From the NCBI RefSeq assembly GCF_900103985.1, contig NZ_FNIE01000004.1:434001-498000 (forward strand): DNA of 64,000 nt. The letters are read 5' to 3'. The DNA comes from Actinacidiphila guanduensis. Lineage in GTDB: Bacteria; Actinomycetota; Actinomycetes; Streptomycetales; Streptomycetaceae. The translations under genes were made by a program, and so were the position numbers. The notes beneath the pieces were generated by a model. The model was not told where the DNA came from and ran no database searches. It saw nothing but the letters and a program-made list of their open reading frames with translations. Shown piece by piece: positions 15,672 to 23,282 of the stretch (position 1 is its first letter; every line of letters begins with the position of its first letter).

Positions 15672-16283
15672 TCATCCGAAGTCGAGGAACACCGTCTCGC
15701 GGTCCGGCTCGCCCTGCAGGGTGATGTCGAACCTGTGCACGCCGGGGCGTTCCGCGGGGGCGAGCAGGGTGGCGCGCCGGTGGGCGGGAAGGGCGTCGAG
15801 CAGCGGGTCGGCCGCGGGCTCGGCGAGGTAGGCGCGGGTGTAGAGGTGGTGCAGCAGCCCGCGGGCGAAGACGCACACCGCCACGTAGGGCGCCGACTGC
15901 GGCGGCGGCAGGGTGCGCACCGCCCAGTGCCCGTCGGCGTCGGTGGAGACCCGGCCGAAGCCGGTGAACTCCACGCCGTCGCGGCCGAGTACGGAGCCGT
16001 CGGCCGGGTCGCGGCGCAGCGAGCCGGGCGCGCCGGTGCGCGAGCCGTCGGGGGCGGCCTGCCAGAACTCCAGCAGGGCGTCGGGGACGGGCTGCCCTGC
16101 GCCGTCGAACACGCGGCCGTGCAGGGTGAGGGCCCGCAGGTCGCCTTCGGGGGCGAGGGCGCCGCCGCGCGGGAAGGGCAGCGCGTGGCCGTAGAAGGGG
16201 CCGACGGTCTGCGAAGGGGTGGGCGGCACCGTCCGGTTGCCGGTCCCGGTGCATGAAGTGCCGTGCGCGGCTTGCTCGTTCAC
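15672..16283 (-). CDS. pcaG: Protocatechuate 3,4-dioxygenase alpha subunit
   Basis: 203 residues. The alpha subunit fold of intradiol dioxygenases is visible in TPSQTVGPFYGHAL at the N-terminus and in the GRVFDGAGQPVPDALLEFWQA strand pair. As expected for PcaG it lacks the full tyrosine/histidine iron set, which sits in PcaH. With PcaH it opens protocatechuate to 3-carboxy-cis,cis-muconate. The GTG start at 16283 overlaps the pcaH stop (GTGA) and has GGAGGAG upstream inside pcaH, so the two subunits are translationally coupled. Confidence 0.93.
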   Translation of the reverse strand: MNEQAAHGTSCTGTGNRTVPPTPSQTVGPFYGHALPFPRGGALAPEGDLRALTLHGRVFDGAGQPVPDALLEFWQAAPDGSRTGAPGSLRRDPADGSVLGRDGVEFTGFGRVSTDADGHWAVRTLPPPQSAPYVAVCVFARGLLHHLYTRAYLAEPAADPLLDALPAHRRATLLAPAERPGVHRFDITLQGEPDRETVFLDFG

Positions 16284-17035
16284 CGCTGCTCCTCCGGCTC
16301 GGTCCAGGTGGCGGCGGGGCCGTCGAGCACGATGTCGAAGCGGTAGCCGAGGGAGAACTCCGGCTGGGACAGGGCGTGCACGTAGTCGGCGACCAGGCGG
16401 CGCCGGGCGGCCGGGTCGGTCACCGAGTGCAGGATCGGGTCGTAGGGGAAGAGCGGGTCGCCGGGGAAGTACATCTGGGTGACCAGGCGCTGGGTGAAGG
16501 CGGTTCCGAAGAGCGAGAAGTGGATGTGGGCGGGCCGCCAGGCGTTGAGGTGGTTCCGCCACGGGTAGGCGCCCGGCTTGATCGTGGTGAAGGAGTAGCG
16601 CCCCTCGCCGTCGGTGAGGCAGCGGCCCACGCCGGTGAAGTTCGGGTCGAGCGGGGCGGGGTGGTCGTCGCGCTGGTGGGCGTAGCGGCCGGCGGCGTTG
16701 GCCTGCCAGATCTCCACCAACTGGTGCCGTACCGGCCGCCCTTGGCGGTCCGTCACCCGGCCGGTGACGGTGATGCGCTCGCCGAGGGGTTCACCGAGGT
16801 GCTGGCGAGTGAGGTCGTGGTCGAGGGCGGTGACGTCGGTGGCGCCGAAGACGGGTCCCGAGAGCTCGACGGCCTCGGGGTCGCGCACGGCGGCCAGGCG
16901 CTGGTGCGGGTGGCGCAGGGCGCTGCTGCGGTAGGGGGCGTAGCCGCGGTCCGGGTGGGGGCCGCCGCCGGGGACCGCGGCGGCGATCTCGGCGTCGATG
17001 TCGGCCTGGCTGGACAGGGCGGGCGGGGCTGCCAT
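16280..17035 (-). CDS. pcaH: Protocatechuate 3,4-dioxygenase beta subunit
   Basis: 251 residues, normal length. It carries the non-haem Fe(III) ligands of intradiol dioxygenases: one Tyr in AAGRYAHQRDDH, the second in KPGAYPWRNHLNAWRP, and His-x-His in PAHIHFSLFG. QLVEIWQANAAGRY is the family signature. Forms the catalytic subunit of the PcaHG heteromer in the cytosol. Start: ATG 17035 with AGAAAGGACC upstream, 47 bases after pcaJ. In Streptomyces coelicolor the order is pcaI-J-F-H-G-B-L; here F is absent between J and H. Confidence 0.94.
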   Translation of the reverse strand: MAAPPALSSQADIDAEIAAAVPGGGPHPDRGYAPYRSSALRHPHQRLAAVRDPEAVELSGPVFGATDVTALDHDLTRQHLGEPLGERITVTGRVTDRQGRPVRHQLVEIWQANAAGRYAHQRDDHPAPLDPNFTGVGRCLTDGEGRYSFTTIKPGAYPWRNHLNAWRPAHIHFSLFGTAFTQRLVTQMYFPGDPLFPYDPILHSVTDPAARRRLVADYVHALSQPEFSLGYRFDIVLDGPAATWTEPEEQR

Positions 17036-17082
17036 GGGGTGGTCCTTTCTGGGCGTCGCGGGGGCCGCTTCGGGCAGGGGGC

Positions 17083-17712
17083 TCAGCCGTTCACCGGCGC
17101 CGCCGTGCGCGCCCGCACCTCGTCGGCGGTGACGCCCGGCGCCAGGTCGGCCAGCCGCAGCCCGTGCGGGGTCACGTCGAGGACGGCGAGGTCGGTGACG
17201 ATCCGGTCCACGCAGGCGCGGCCGGTCAGCGGAAGGGTGCAGGCGGGCAGGATCTTCGGCGCGCCGTCCTTGGTGGTGTGCTCCATCAGCACGATGACGC
17301 GCCGGGCGCCGTGCACGAGGTCCATCGCGCCGCCCATGCCCTTCACCGTGCGGCCGGGCACCATCCAGTTGGCGAGGTCGCCCGCAGCCGAGACCTGCAT
17401 GGCACCGAGCACGGCGGTGTCGATGTGGCCGCCGCGGATCATCGCGAAGGACAGCGCGGAGTCGAAGAAGGAGGCGCCGGGCAGCACCGTGACGGTCTCC
17501 TTCCCGGCGTTGACGAGGTCGGGGTCGACCGCGTCCTCCTGCGGGTAGGGGCCGACACCGAGGATGCCGTTCTCGGAGTGCAGCAGGACCTGGACGCCGG
17601 GCGGCAGGTGGCCCGGGATCAGCGTGGGCAGGCCGATGCCGAGGTTCACGTACGAGCCGTCGGCCAGCTCCAGGGCCGCGCGGGCGGCCATCTCCTCGCG
17701 GGTCCAGGCCAT
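17083..17712 (-). CDS. pcaJ: 3-oxoadipate CoA-transferase subunit B
   Basis: 209 residues. Family I CoA-transferase beta subunit; the catalytic glutamate is in [13 protein letters not shown]. Other signatures are [11 protein letters not shown] near the N-terminus and [19 protein letters not shown] in the middle. With PcaI it transfers CoA from succinyl-CoA to 3-oxoadipate. Acetoacetate-specific transferases (ScoB) look similar, so the assignment rests on operon context. The ATG at 17712 overlaps the pcaI stop as ATGA, giving translational coupling. Confidence 0.9.
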   Translation of the reverse strand: MAWTREEMAARAALELADGSYVNLGIGLPTLIPGHLPPGVQVLLHSENGILGVGPYPQEDAVDPDLVNAGKETVTVLPGASFFDSALSFAMIRGGHIDTAVLGAMQVSAAGDLANWMVPGRTVKGMGGAMDLVHGARRVIVLMEHTTKDGAPKILPACTLPLTGRACVDRIVTDLAVLDVTPHGLRLADLAPGVTADEVRARTAAPVNG

Positions 17713-18488
17713 CAGTGCCGCACCTGCCCGGGCCGGGGCGCGACCGTACGCCGCTCGATCGCCTTGTCCGCGGCTTGCTCCGGGGTCAATTGCAGCACGC
17801 GCTGGACGAACACGCCGGGCAGGTGGACGCCGTCCGGGTCCAGTTCGCCGGGCTCCACCAGCTCCTCCACCTCGGCGATCGTCACCCGGCCGGCCATCGC
17901 GGCCAACGGGTTGAAGTTCCGCGCGGCCTTGGCGAAGACGAGGTTGCCGTGGCGGTCGCCGCGGGCGGCCCGCACGAGGGCGAAGTCGGTGGTGATGGCG
18001 CGCTCCATGACGTACGGGCGGCCGTCGAACTCCCTGACCTCCTTGGGCGGCGAGGCCGTCGCCACCTCCCCGTCCGCGGTGTACCGCCAGGGCAGGCCGC
18101 CCTCGGCGACCAGGGTGCCGACACCGGCCGGGGTGAAGAACGCGGGTATCCCGGCGCCGCCGGCCCGCAGCCGCTCCGCGAGGGTGCCCTGCGGGGTGAG
18201 CTCCAACTCCAGTTCGCCGCCCAGGTATCGGCGGGCGAACTCCTTGTTCGAGCCGATGTAGCTGCCGGTGACGCGGACGATCCGCCCGGCGGCCAGCAGT
18301 GTGCCGAGCCCGCCGCCGTCCACCCCGCAGTTGTTGGACACGACCGCGAGCCGGTCCGCGCCCTGCCGCAGCAGCGCGGCGATCAGCACGTTGGGCACAC
18401 CACTCAGCCCGAACCCGCCGACCGCGAGCGACGCCCCGGCCCCGACGTCCGCCACCGCCTCGTCTGCGGTGGCCACGACCTTGTCCAC
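17712..18488 (-). CDS. pcaI: 3-oxoadipate CoA-transferase subunit A
   Basis: 258 residues from GTG 18488 (GGGCGG five bases upstream); homologues begin at the same [12 protein letters not shown]. Subunit A signatures are [14 protein letters not shown] (glycine-rich CoA site) and [15 protein letters not shown] at 18524 is in frame but lies inside a palindrome and would add an unusual N-terminus. First gene of the leftward pca operon I-J-H-G-L. The palindrome at 18509-18524 sits about 20-36 bases before the start, well placed to control the whole operon. Confidence 0.9.
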   Translation of the reverse strand: MDKVVATADEAVADVGAGASLAVGGFGLSGVPNVLIAALLRQGADRLAVVSNNCGVDGGGLGTLLAAGRIVRVTGSYIGSNKEFARRYLGGELELELTPQGTLAERLRAGGAGIPAFFTPAGVGTLVAEGGLPWRYTADGEVATASPPKEVREFDGRPYVMERAITTDFALVRAARGDRHGNLVFAKAARNFNPLAAMAGRVTIAEVEELVEPGELDPDGVHLPGVFVQRVLQLTPEQAADKAIERRTVAPRPGQVRH

Positions 18489-18508
18489 GATGCCGCCCTG
18501 TTCGCCAG

Positions 18509-18524
18509 GTGAACTTTTGTTCAC
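18509..18524. promoter_or_regulatory. Palindromic operator at the pca operon promoter
   Basis: GTGAACTTTTGTTCAC has perfect six-base arms (GTGAAC, GTTCAC) around TTTT, upstream of pcaI. A MarR-type (PcaV) or IclR-type (PcaR) protein is the expected ligand by analogy; neither gene is adjacent. Confidence 0.6.
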
Positions 18525-18600
18525 AACTGCTGCGCAGTCTCCGCCGCCCCCCACCCCCCTGTCAACCACCCGCCCACCGCCCCCGAAGGCCAAGCCCCAC

Positions 18601-18820
18601 CAGAAGCGCGAGGAACCGCGCGGCAAGCCCCGACCGGCCGACGGCCGGGCACGGACAGGCGAGGGCACACGGGTCGCCGCTCTTGGGGGCGCGGGGAACT
18701 GCGCGAGAAGCACCCACCGGCCCGCAGCCGGGCACGGCGCGGGTAGGGCAGACGAGTTGCCGCTTCTTGGGGGCGCGAGGAACTGCGCGACAAGCCCCCC
18801 ACCGGCCGGCGGCCGGGCAC
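18601..18820. repeat. Three copies of a Streptomyces-type intergenic repeat
   Basis: Copies at about 18601-18652, 18681-18735 and 18765-18820, roughly 84 bases apart. Each has a GGCGCGAGGAACTGCGCGA-like core followed by AAGCCCC and ACCGGCCGGCGGCCGGGCAC-like ends. Similar elements are scattered between genes in many Streptomyces genomes, from memory. With the operator they account for the gap 18489-18868. No coding potential. Confidence 0.7.
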
Positions 18821-18856
18821 GAGACAGAAGCCCAACGGCGAGTAGCCACCCCCCGC

Positions 18857-18862
18857 TACGAT
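18857..18862 (+). promoter_or_regulatory. -10 box for a leaderless start
   Basis: TACGAT ends six bases before the ATG at 18869, and no Shine-Dalgarno sequence is present between the repeats and the start codon. Confidence 0.5.
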
Positions 18863-18868
18863 CCCGGC

Positions 18869-19720
18869 ATGGGCGAGCTGATCAACGGCCTGCGACTCCT
18901 CGTCGCGGGGCAGCGATGGATGGTGCGGCACCCGCGGGACTGGCGGTTCGGCATGGTGCCCGCCCTGCTCACCCTGCTGGGATACGCGGCCGCGCTCACC
19001 GCGCTGGTGCTGTGGGCCGGGGACCTGGTGGCCTGGGCCACGCCGTTCGCCGACCACTGGCAGTCCGCCTGGCGCGGCGCCTTCCGCGACCTGCTCACCG
19101 CCGTGCTGGTCGGCGGCGGCCTGCTGCTGGCCGTCCTCTCCTTCACCGCGGTCACCCTGCTGGTCGGCCAGCCCTTCTACGAGGCGCTGGCCGGACGGGT
19201 CGAGGACGCCGAGGGCGGCGCGCCCTTGCCGCCCGAGCGGCCGCTGTGGCGCGAGCTGTGGATCTCCGCGCGCGACAGCGTCCGCGTCCTGCTGCGCGTG
19301 GCGGCCTTCGGGATCGTGCTCTTCGCGGCCGGCTTCATACCCGTGGCGGGCCAGACGGTCGTGCCCGCGCTCGGCTTCTGCGTCTCCGGTTTCTTCCTCA
19401 CCCTCGAACTCGCCGGCGTCGCCCTCCAGCGCCGCGACATTCCCCTCACCGACCAACTGCGGCTGCTGCGCCGCCGGTTGCCCCTCGTACTCGGCTTCGG
19501 TGTACCGCTCGTCCTGGTCTTCCTGCTGCCGATCGTCGCGGTCGTGCTGATGCCCGGCGCGGTGGCGGGCGCGACCCTCCTCGTCCGCGAACTGCTGCCG
19601 CCCCCGCCGCAGTCGGACCCGGAGGCCGACAACTCCGCACCGGCGCCGGGCACTCGGCCCGACCAGGACCCGCCGGACCAGGAGACGGCTGCCGGGCGGG
19701 CCCCCGAGCAGCAGCCGTGA
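18869..19720 (+). CDS. EI24-domain (CysZ-like) membrane protein
   Basis: 283 residues. The EI24/CysZ pattern is a short amphipathic start (GLRLLVAGQRWMVRHPRDW) followed by four main hydrophobic segments at about 28-52, 72-98, 145-175 and 205-240, with TLLVGQPFYEALAGRVED between the second and third. The C-terminal 45 residues are a Pro/Asp/Glu-rich cytoplasmic tail. CysZ imports sulfate in proteobacteria; whether actinobacterial EI24 proteins do so is unknown. The ATG is probably leaderless. It is convergent with the SDR gene, whose stop is directly adjacent. Confidence 0.8.
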   Translation: MGELINGLRLLVAGQRWMVRHPRDWRFGMVPALLTLLGYAAALTALVLWAGDLVAWATPFADHWQSAWRGAFRDLLTAVLVGGGLLLAVLSFTAVTLLVGQPFYEALAGRVEDAEGGAPLPPERPLWRELWISARDSVRVLLRVAAFGIVLFAAGFIPVAGQTVVPALGFCVSGFFLTLELAGVALQRRDIPLTDQLRLLRRRLPLVLGFGVPLVLVFLLPIVAVVLMPGAVAGATLLVRELLPPPPQSDPEADNSAPAPGTRPDQDPPDQETAAGRAPEQQP

Positions 19721-20482
19721 TCAGGCCGGCACGAACTGCTGCCCGCCGTCGATGTCGTACGTGGCCCCGGTCAGTGCCTCGTTGACCATCAGGTGCACCG
19801 CGAGGGCGGCGACGTCGGCCGGCTCGACCACCCGCCCGATGGGCAGCGTCCTGCGCAACTGCTCGCGCCGCTCCTCCAGTCGGTCGCCCAGCAGCGTGGC
19901 CGACAGCGGGGTGTCCACGAATCCGGCCGCGATCAGGTTCACCCGCACCGGCGCGGTCTCCAGGGCGAGGTTCGCGGTCAGCGCGGGCAGGGCCGCGGTC
20001 ACCGCGCCCATCACCGCCATGCCGCGGGCGGGCCGCCGGCCGCCGGTGCCGCCGACGAACAACAGGCTGCCGCCGGGCCTGACCTTCTCCCGGCCCGCCC
20101 GCGCCACCGCCAGCGTCGTGGCGATCCGCCCGCCGAACTCCTGCCCGGCCCGGCCGAGATCCAGCTCCGCCAGCGGCGTGTACGACGGGCTGCCGGCGGT
20201 GACCATCACATGGTCGATCGGACCGGGCAGCTCCCGCAGGTAGCCCTCCAGGCGTTCGGGGTCCGCGGCGTCGAAGGCGGCCGTGCTCACCGGCTTCAGC
20301 TCGCGGGCGGCCCGCTCCAGCCGTTCGGCGTTGCGCGCCACCAGCACCACCTCGCCGCCGGCCGCGCGCACCTGCCGCGCCGTCTCCAGGCCCATGCCCG
20401 CGCTGCCCCCGACCACCACGACCGTCTGCCCGGCCAGGGCGCCGCCCGCCTCGGCGGCCGCGTTCCCGCTCACGGCGCTCAT
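19721..20482 (-). CDS. SDR-fold oxidoreductase lacking the catalytic Tyr-Lys pair
   Basis: 253 residues. Rossmann signature VVVGGSAGMGLETARQV near the N-terminus, a DAADPERL acidic step, and the SDR C-terminus GFVDTPLSATLL with DIDGGQQFV. The YxxxK catalytic motif is missing: the equivalent segment reads RGMAVMGAVTAALPAL, with no Tyr or Lys. NAD(P) could still bind, but classical SDR catalysis is doubtful; an Asn or other residue may substitute or the protein may be non-catalytic. Start: ATG 20482; GTG 20485 is adjacent. GAGGGACGG lies upstream. Confidence 0.8.
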   Translation of the reverse strand: MSAVSGNAAAEAGGALAGQTVVVVGGSAGMGLETARQVRAAGGEVVLVARNAERLERAARELKPVSTAAFDAADPERLEGYLRELPGPIDHVMVTAGSPSYTPLAELDLGRAGQEFGGRIATTLAVARAGREKVRPGGSLLFVGGTGGRRPARGMAVMGAVTAALPALTANLALETAPVRVNLIAAGFVDTPLSATLLGDRLEERREQLRRTLPIGRVVEPADVAALAVHLMVNEALTGATYDIDGGQQFVPA

Positions 20483-20627
20483 CACTGGTCACCGTCCCTC
20501 CGGCTCGGCCTCCGTACGTCCCTCCGCTCGTCCTGCATGATCGCCTCCAGGCGGTTGTCGGATGTCGGTGTGTGCGGGCAGCGCCCTTCGAAGTGCCCCT
20601 GGGAACCCGGCGGTTGGCGAACCCTGG

Positions 20628-21275
20628 TCACGGCAGGGCCGTCCGGCTCCCCTCACCCACCGCCGCCAGCCACTCCTCGGTGGTCAGGACGGCGTGCGCG
20701 TACAGGGGCGCGTTGAGTTCGAAGGTCGCGGTCATCTCCTCCCAGGTGAAGGAGGCGATGGCGTCGCGGACGAGGGTCACGTGGTAGCCGAGCTCCTGGG
20801 CGAAGCGCGCGGTGGTGTCCACGCAGGTGTTCGCGCGCATCCCGATGAGGACGACCCTGCGGACGCCGTGCTGTCTGAGCAGCAGGTCCAGGTCGGTGTG
20901 GGCGAAGCCGCTCGACGCCCAGTGCTGCGCCGCCACGAACTCCCCCTCGCGGGGCCGGAAGTCGGGGTGCCACTGGGCGCCCCAGCTGCCCTCCGCGAAG
21001 ACCTGCGCCTGCCGCACGCGGTGCTGCGTGGGCGACAGGTGCTCCCAGGTGGTGTAGTCGGCCGGCGCCGTCCGGTGGTGCGGCACGATGAGCACGCGCA
21101 AGCCCCGCTCACGTGCGGCGGCGAGCACCTGGCGCATGTGGTCCAGCAGCCCGACCCCTTCCGCGACCTCCTTCGCCCGGGGCCACAGCTTGCCCCCGTC
21201 GGACAGGAAGTCGTTGTAGGGGTCGACGACCAGCAGGGCGGTCTCTCGCGGCGGGTAGCGCGCCTCGCCGCTCAT
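20628..21275 (-). CDS. Isochorismatase-like cysteine hydrolase
   Basis: 215 residues, typical length. Family landmarks are LLVVDPYNDFLSDGG (catalytic Asp) and GMRANTCVDTTARFAQELGY (nucleophile Cys with the usual cis-peptide region). The lysine that normally completes the Asp-Lys-Cys triad, expected in the EFVAAQHWASSGF segment, is replaced by Gln. Substrate unknown; relatives act on N-carbamoyl compounds, nicotinamide and isochorismate. Start: ATG 21275 with GAGGACGCG upstream. It is 145 bases after the start of the SDR gene, same strand. Confidence 0.85.
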   Translation of the reverse strand: MSGEARYPPRETALLVVDPYNDFLSDGGKLWPRAKEVAEGVGLLDHMRQVLAAARERGLRVLIVPHHRTAPADYTTWEHLSPTQHRVRQAQVFAEGSWGAQWHPDFRPREGEFVAAQHWASSGFAHTDLDLLLRQHGVRRVVLIGMRANTCVDTTARFAQELGYHVTLVRDAIASFTWEEMTATFELNAPLYAHAVLTTEEWLAAVGEGSRTALP

Positions 21276-21668
21276 CGCGTCCTCGGGCCGGCGCCCGCCC
21301 GCACACCCACGCTGTACCGCGGGATCTCCGGAGGGCCGCAGTGCGCCACTGCCATGGGGACCGCCTCCGCGTCGATTCGGCTCCGGAGTTTCAGTCTGTC
21401 ACTCGTACGGCGGTGTCGCGCGCTGCCGGACGCCGGCTCGAAAGCCCCGGCGGGGAGGCACGTGAACGCGCGGGCGCCTCAGGGCCCGGCGGGCTCCTCG
21501 TCGCCGGACGCCCCTGCTCGGCGCCCGGCGACGAGCGCCGGCCGCCCGGCAGCCGGGGTGTCCGTCCTGTACCGGAAAAAGACGACGAGCGCCTGGTCCG
21601 GCGCCCCGGGGCGGCCGCGCGGCGGACTTCCTGGCGCCCTGGGTGGTTCCAGACGGCGGGCCCGGCGG
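21276..21668. other. Gene-free region
   Basis: 393 bases between the cysteine hydrolase start and the PP2C gene stop. I see no ORF with family similarity, no clear hairpin terminator and no repeats. Open frames here have unusual composition and no ribosome sites. Confidence 0.5.
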
Positions 21669-22868
21669 TCACACGACGCGCTGGAGGGCCACCATGGCGA
21701 GGTCGTCGGCCAGCCGGGACCGGGTGTGGCGCAGCACGTCGGCACGGATGTCGGCCAGCAGGGTGTCGGGCCGGTCGGCGGTCCAGCGCACCAGGCGCTC
21801 GGCGAGCGGGTAGAAGACGCCGTCGCGGTCGCGGGCCTCGATGACGCCGTCGGTGTAGAGCAGCAGGATGTCGCCGACGGCCAGGTCGTGGGTGTCGATG
21901 TGCTGCGCCTGCCAGGTGAGGTCGCCGAGGCCGAGCGGCAGGTCGGGGGTGCTGGGGAAGAGCTGCCGTACGGTGCCGCCGCGGATGAGCAGCGGCGGCG
22001 GGTGCCCGCAGTTGGCGATGCGGACCTGCTCGCCGTCGTCGGAGACGTCCACCGCCACGGCGGTCACGAAGCGCTCGTCGTAGGCGCTCTCGATCTCCGC
22101 CGGATCGTCCATCCCCTCGACGACGGGCGTCGGGACAGGGGCCGCGCCGGGCGCGGTGAGGGTCACCGGCTCGGGGTACGCCGACAGCTCGTGCAGGTCG
22201 GCACGCAGGCCGGAGTCGAGGTACCCCATCAGCTCCGAAAGCGGGGCCCGTACGCGGGCGGCGCGGCGGAACGCGCTCAGCAGGAGGCTGACGACCTCCA
22301 CGGCGCCAAGGCCCTTGCCCTGCACGTCGCCCACGAGGACGCGGGCGCCGCAGCGGCCGGTGGGCGCGGCCGCGTACAGGTCGCCGCCGATCGCGGCCTC
22401 CTCCTCGGCCGCGAGGTACATCGAGGAGATGGTGACCCGGCCCATGCGTTCCGGCAGCGGGCGCAGCAGGGCCCGCTGGGTGACCTCGGCGACCTTGCGG
22501 GCCTGCGCGAGTTCGTGCTCGCGCCGGTTGCGGAGGCGAGCGGCCAGCACGGAGGCGCCGCTGACGAGGACGACGGTGGCGAGCACGACGGGGAAGTTCA
22601 CGGTGTCGAGCGTGCGGTTCTCCCACGCCGTCACGACGGCGCCGCCGAGGGCGAGGACGCCGAGGAAGAGGACGGGGAGGGGGCCGAGGAACACAGCGGA
22701 GAGCGCGGGTACCGCGACCACCAGCCCGCTGATCCGGATGTCGCGGCCGCCGAGCAGGTCCACGGCGACCAGCGCGGCCAGGATCGCCAGCGGGACGGCC
22801 AGCCGCATTGCCCGGGACCTGATCACCTGCGACACGCCGGGCCGCGTGTCCGCGCCGGTCGGGTCCAT
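21669..22868 (-). CDS. Membrane-anchored PP2C/SpoIIE-type phosphatase
   Basis: 399 residues. Four hydrophobic segments fill residues 20-112, followed by a short helical linker (NRREHELAQARKVAEVTQRALLRPLP) and a SpoIIE domain (about 150-395). Metal-binding acids are in AAIGGDLYAAAP and VLVGDVQGKGLGAVEV, with LLLYTDGVIEARD and ADDLAMVAL at the end. Such proteins dephosphorylate anti-sigma factor antagonists; partners are not in the window. Leaderless start likely: TAGCGT then six bases then ATG. This is a common Streptomyces architecture. Confidence 0.88.
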   Translation of the reverse strand: MDPTGADTRPGVSQVIRSRAMRLAVPLAILAALVAVDLLGGRDIRISGLVVAVPALSAVFLGPLPVLFLGVLALGGAVVTAWENRTLDTVNFPVVLATVVLVSGASVLAARLRNRREHELAQARKVAEVTQRALLRPLPERMGRVTISSMYLAAEEEAAIGGDLYAAAPTGRCGARVLVGDVQGKGLGAVEVVSLLLSAFRRAARVRAPLSELMGYLDSGLRADLHELSAYPEPVTLTAPGAAPVPTPVVEGMDDPAEIESAYDERFVTAVAVDVSDDGEQVRIANCGHPPPLLIRGGTVRQLFPSTPDLPLGLGDLTWQAQHIDTHDLAVGDILLLYTDGVIEARDRDGVFYPLAERLVRWTADRPDTLLADIRADVLRHTRSRLADDLAMVALQRVV

Positions 22869-22874
22869 ACGGCA

Positions 22875-22880
22875 ACGCTA
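22875..22880 (-). promoter_or_regulatory. -10 box for a leaderless start
   Basis: On the minus strand TAGCGT is followed by TGCCGT and then ATG (22868). No ribosome binding site is present. Confidence 0.45.
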
Positions 22881-23282
22881 CCGCTGGGGTGCGGGCCCTG
22901 CTCGCTGCAAGTGACGGGCCCCACCGTGCTCCCGCGCCCACGGCACCCTGTCCGGAGGGTCCCCCGCACCCCGTGCTCACGGCGCCGTCCTGCGACGGGG
23001 GACGCCCCGCCGCCCCACGGCCTCGCTGGTGCCGGGCTACCGCCCCGCCTGCCCCCAGTCCGGGCCCCGGACCTCCCCCGGTGGACGGTTGCTCACCCAG
23101 TTTCTCCCCCCAAAGCCCCGCCTGGGAGGTACCCCCAGCGCCTCTGTGCACCTTGCCCTTCGCGCGAGCGGTCCCCCGTACCGCCCAGGGGTGCCGCCCC
23201 GGACGAAGCCACTGCGTGGCCGGCCCCTTCCCGGCGCACGGACCGGCACCGGCACAGCGGGGCGGACGCGGAGCCGTCCTGC
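22881..23282. other. Gene-free region with a GGTACC-centred palindrome
   Basis: Divides the two phosphatase genes, both on the minus strand. The only structure seen is CTGGGAGGTACCCCCAG at 23122-23138, nearly palindromic around GGTACC; a similar GGGAGGTACTCCC occurs at about 53655. Such elements recur in Streptomyces intergenic DNA. No gene supported. Confidence 0.5.

Noticed and set aside
23122-23138. Operator CTGGGAGGTACCCCCAG
   Set aside because: The GGTACC-centred form also appears near 53655 and is common between Streptomyces genes, so it is probably a dispersed repeat rather than a specific site.
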